From contig NZ_LMGJ01000037.1 in assembly GCF_001427385.1 (NCBI RefSeq), positions 100,531 through 164,530 on the forward strand: a stretch of 64,000 nucleotides of DNA. Reading direction: 5' to 3'. This stretch comes from Mesorhizobium sp. Root157 (lineage in GTDB: Bacteria; Pseudomonadota; Alphaproteobacteria; Rhizobiales; Rhizobiaceae). Positions 62,658 through 64,000 of the stretch are shown in pieces. The notes under the pieces were generated by a model, which saw nothing but the letters and a program-made list of their open reading frames with translations, was not told the origin of the DNA and ran no database searches. Each line of letters starts with the position of its first letter. The first letter of the stretch is position 1. Position numbers and translations under genes: made by a program.

Positions 62658-63572
62658 ATGTCCGTCTCCGATGATACGCGCTACCTGAAGGGCGGCCCGG
62701 TCGCCCAGCGCATCATTGCCTCGGTGCGCGAGCAGGCCGAGGCCGCCGCAGCCGACGGCTTTCCGCCCAAGCTGGTGTCGATCACCGTCGGCGATGTCGC
62801 CGCGGTCGGCGTCTACGTGCGCAACCAGCGCGCCAAGGCAGAGTTGGCGGGTATCGACTTCGAGGAGAGAAATTTCCCCGCCGACCTCACCGCCGCCGAA
62901 CTGGAAGCCGCGATCCACGGCATGAACGCCGATCCGCGCGTCACCGGCATCATCATCCAGCGGCCGGTGCCCGCCCATATCCCCATCAAGGCGTTGCAGG
63001 CGGCGATCCATCCGCTCAAGGATGTCGAGGGCATGCACCCGGCCTCGATCGGCAACATCGTCTACAACGAACTCGATCTTGCGCCGTGCACGGCCGCCGC
63101 CTCGGTCGAACTGCTGAAGGAAACCGGCCTCGACCTCAAGGGGCTCGAAGTGGTGATCGTCGGCCATTCCGAGATCGTCGGCAAGCCGATCGCCTTCCTG
63201 CTGATGAGCGAAGGCGCCACCGTCACCGTCTGCCACCACATGACGCGCTCGGTCGCAGCCCACGCGCGCCGAGCCGACGCGCTGTTCGTCGCCGTCGGCA
63301 AGCCGCGGCTGATCAAGGCCGACATGGTCAAGCCCGGTGCCGCCGTCATCGATATCGGCATCAACGCCGAGATCGGCCCGGACGGCAAAAGCCGCATTGT
63401 CGGCGATGTCGATACCGAGAGCGTCAGGCAAGTGGCATCATGGATCACGCCGGTTCCAGGCGGTGTCGGCCCCATTACGGTGGCGATCCTGCTGCGCAAC
63501 ACCATGGTAGCCTTGAACCGCCAGCGCGCGCGCTACCAGTCGACCTACGCCACCGAGATTGCGGCGGAGTAA
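62658..63572 (+). CDS. folD: FolD-like methylene-THF dehydrogenase/cyclohydrolase paralogue with altered active site
   Basis: The 304-residue product has the FolD domain order: a substrate-binding N-terminal domain (TVGDVAAVGVYVRNQRAKAEL), the QRPVP segment (normally QLPLP) and a Rossmann domain with VVIVGHSEIVGKPIAFLL and SWITPVPGGVGPITVAILL. In canonical FolD the YxxxK motif holds the catalytic lysine; here Y53 is followed by Q57 in that place. KDVDG reads KDVEG, so the second conserved Asp is Glu. It may be a dehydrogenase-only or otherwise specialised paralogue, or an enzyme using a nearby lysine (K60). The ATG at 62658 begins the conserved part. A housekeeping folD is expected elsewhere in the genome. 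Confidence 0.88.
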   Translation: MSVSDDTRYLKGGPVAQRIIASVREQAEAAAADGFPPKLVSITVGDVAAVGVYVRNQRAKAELAGIDFEERNFPADLTAAELEAAIHGMNADPRVTGIIIQRPVPAHIPIKALQAAIHPLKDVEGMHPASIGNIVYNELDLAPCTAAASVELLKETGLDLKGLEVVIVGHSEIVGKPIAFLLMSEGATVTVCHHMTRSVAAHARRADALFVAVGKPRLIKADMVKPGAAVIDIGINAEIGPDGKSRIVGDVDTESVRQVASWITPVPGGVGPITVAILLRNTMVALNRQRARYQSTYATEIAAE

Positions 63573-64000
63573 GCAGACTTGAAACTGCGTCGTGCTGGAA
63601 GCTTGAGCGCTCTCTGAGCAGTGTGGCTCGGGTAACCGGAGCGGGGCGGCAAACGTAAAACAGCGTAATGCGGCCAAGGGAGCGCAACCTCTCCGCTTTG
63701 TCATCCCGGAATTCTCTTTCGAGCGGAGCGGGAAAGGACTGTCCGGGATCTCCGTGACGGTGCGGTGGCCTGTCAACGATGCCGACCGGGCGACAATGCA
63801 CAAAAGAGGATCGATCCGTCCACCTGCCGCCCCACCATCCGGTCAACCCGTTGTTCCCATTAACTTTCCGCAAAAACCTCTCACCGTCCTTGTCCACGCC
63901 CTCTCAACCTCTTCCATAATCCGTGCCATCGCTTCTGCGGGAAACTCGGTGCGCACCGGGTATCGAGGGGAAGCGTCGGTGCCGGATTGGTCGCATGACG
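63573..64000. other. Mostly gene-free end of window
   Basis: Bases 63573-63842 show no convincing gene; the two open frames on the minus strand have no family features. A palindromic element lies at 63700-63752. Bases 63843-64000 could be the 3' end of a minus-strand gene that continues beyond the window: a frame without stops ends in MARIMEEVERAWTRTVRG then FCGKLMGTTG. Its codon usage is weak and I assign no function. Confidence 0.35.
63700..63752. repeat. Intergenic palindrome CATCCCGGA type
   Basis: ATCCCGGA and TCCGGGAT are inverted outer arms; TCTCTTTC and GGGAAAGGA form an imperfect inner pair around GAGCGGAGC. Typical of short intergenic repeats in Mesorhizobium-like genomes. Confidence 0.65.

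Noticed and set aside
63475..63897. Minus-strand frames of 140 and 121 codons after folD
   Set aside because: They cross a palindromic repeat, have poor codon usage and no family features.
1..64000. Prophage, integrative element, insertion sequence or toxin-antitoxin system
   Set aside because: No integrase, transposase, phage structural gene, terminal inverted repeats of an IS or toxin/antitoxin pair could be recognised anywhere in the window.

Overview
The window is high-GC DNA (mostly well above 60% GC by eye) from an alphaproteobacterium. A Mesorhizobium/Phyllobacteriaceae-type genome is the best guess. The reasons are the split hisS-hisZ-hisG histidine genes with a short HisG, the RegB/RegA-type pair (ActS/ActR), an MmcB-type protein, a phnW-phnA-phnY pathway of the kind known from Sinorhizobium meliloti, and several families of short rhizobial intergenic palindromes. 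The species assignment is inference. I see no tRNA, rRNA, CRISPR array, transposase or phage gene, so this looks like an ordinary chromosomal or chromid segment rich in transport and catabolism.

Layout. 0-2.4 kb: 5-formyl-THF cyclo-ligase and an orphan cytochrome oxidase subunit I. 2.5-5.4 kb: a puuA/puuB-like pair for gamma-glutamylation and oxidation of putrescine. 5.4-18.9 kb: a 2-aminoethylphosphonate (AEP) island with a LysR regulator, a Na/Pi-cotransporter family protein, PhnW, PhnA, PhnY, a phosphonate-type FAD oxidoreductase, an EamA transporter and a three-gene ABC importer (binding protein, ATPase, fused permease). 19-22.3 kb: CoxG-like protein, Mrp ATPase, and a Pit phosphate transporter with its DUF47 partner. 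22.6-25.6 kb: a three-domain regulator (alpha/beta-hydrolase, degenerate cyclase, LuxR HTH) followed by small NTF2-like and unknown genes. 25.8-32.4 kb: a ydcSTUV-patD-like putrescine uptake and aminobutyraldehyde dehydrogenase operon with its LysR gene. 32.5-37.4 kb: a TetR-controlled RND efflux pair. 37.6-44.2 kb: housekeeping and small-metabolite genes (VOC protein, ilvD, cytosine-deaminase-like amidohydrolase, lipoprotein, EamA transporter, fRMsr, an unknown membrane-anchored protein). 44.2-49.5 kb: dppABCDF peptide importer. 49.9-55.2 kb: fadD with a basic tail, universal stress protein, NifU-family protein, L,D-transpeptidase, CueR-like regulator and mmcB. 55.3-61.5 kb, minus strand: tag, hisS, hisZ, hisG, actS, actR. 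61.7-63.6 kb: a second L,D-transpeptidase and a folD paralogue with altered active-site residues. The last 430 bases hold a palindromic repeat and perhaps the end of another gene.

How the genes fit together. Two nutrient themes interleave. Phosphorus: AEP is imported (ABC), transaminated by PhnW, oxidised by PhnY to phosphonoacetate and hydrolysed by PhnA to acetate and phosphate; Na/Pi and Pit/DUF47 proteins sit on either side. Nitrogen and polyamines: puuAB and ydcSTUV-patD lie on both flanks of the AEP island. An AT-N11-AT LysR-type box recurs at the AEP regulator promoter, before phnW and before the AEP importer, which suggests one regulon. The most unusual single genes are the hydrolase/pseudocyclase/LuxR fusion, the FolD paralogue lacking the catalytic lysine, and the FadD with a histone-H1-like N-terminal extension.
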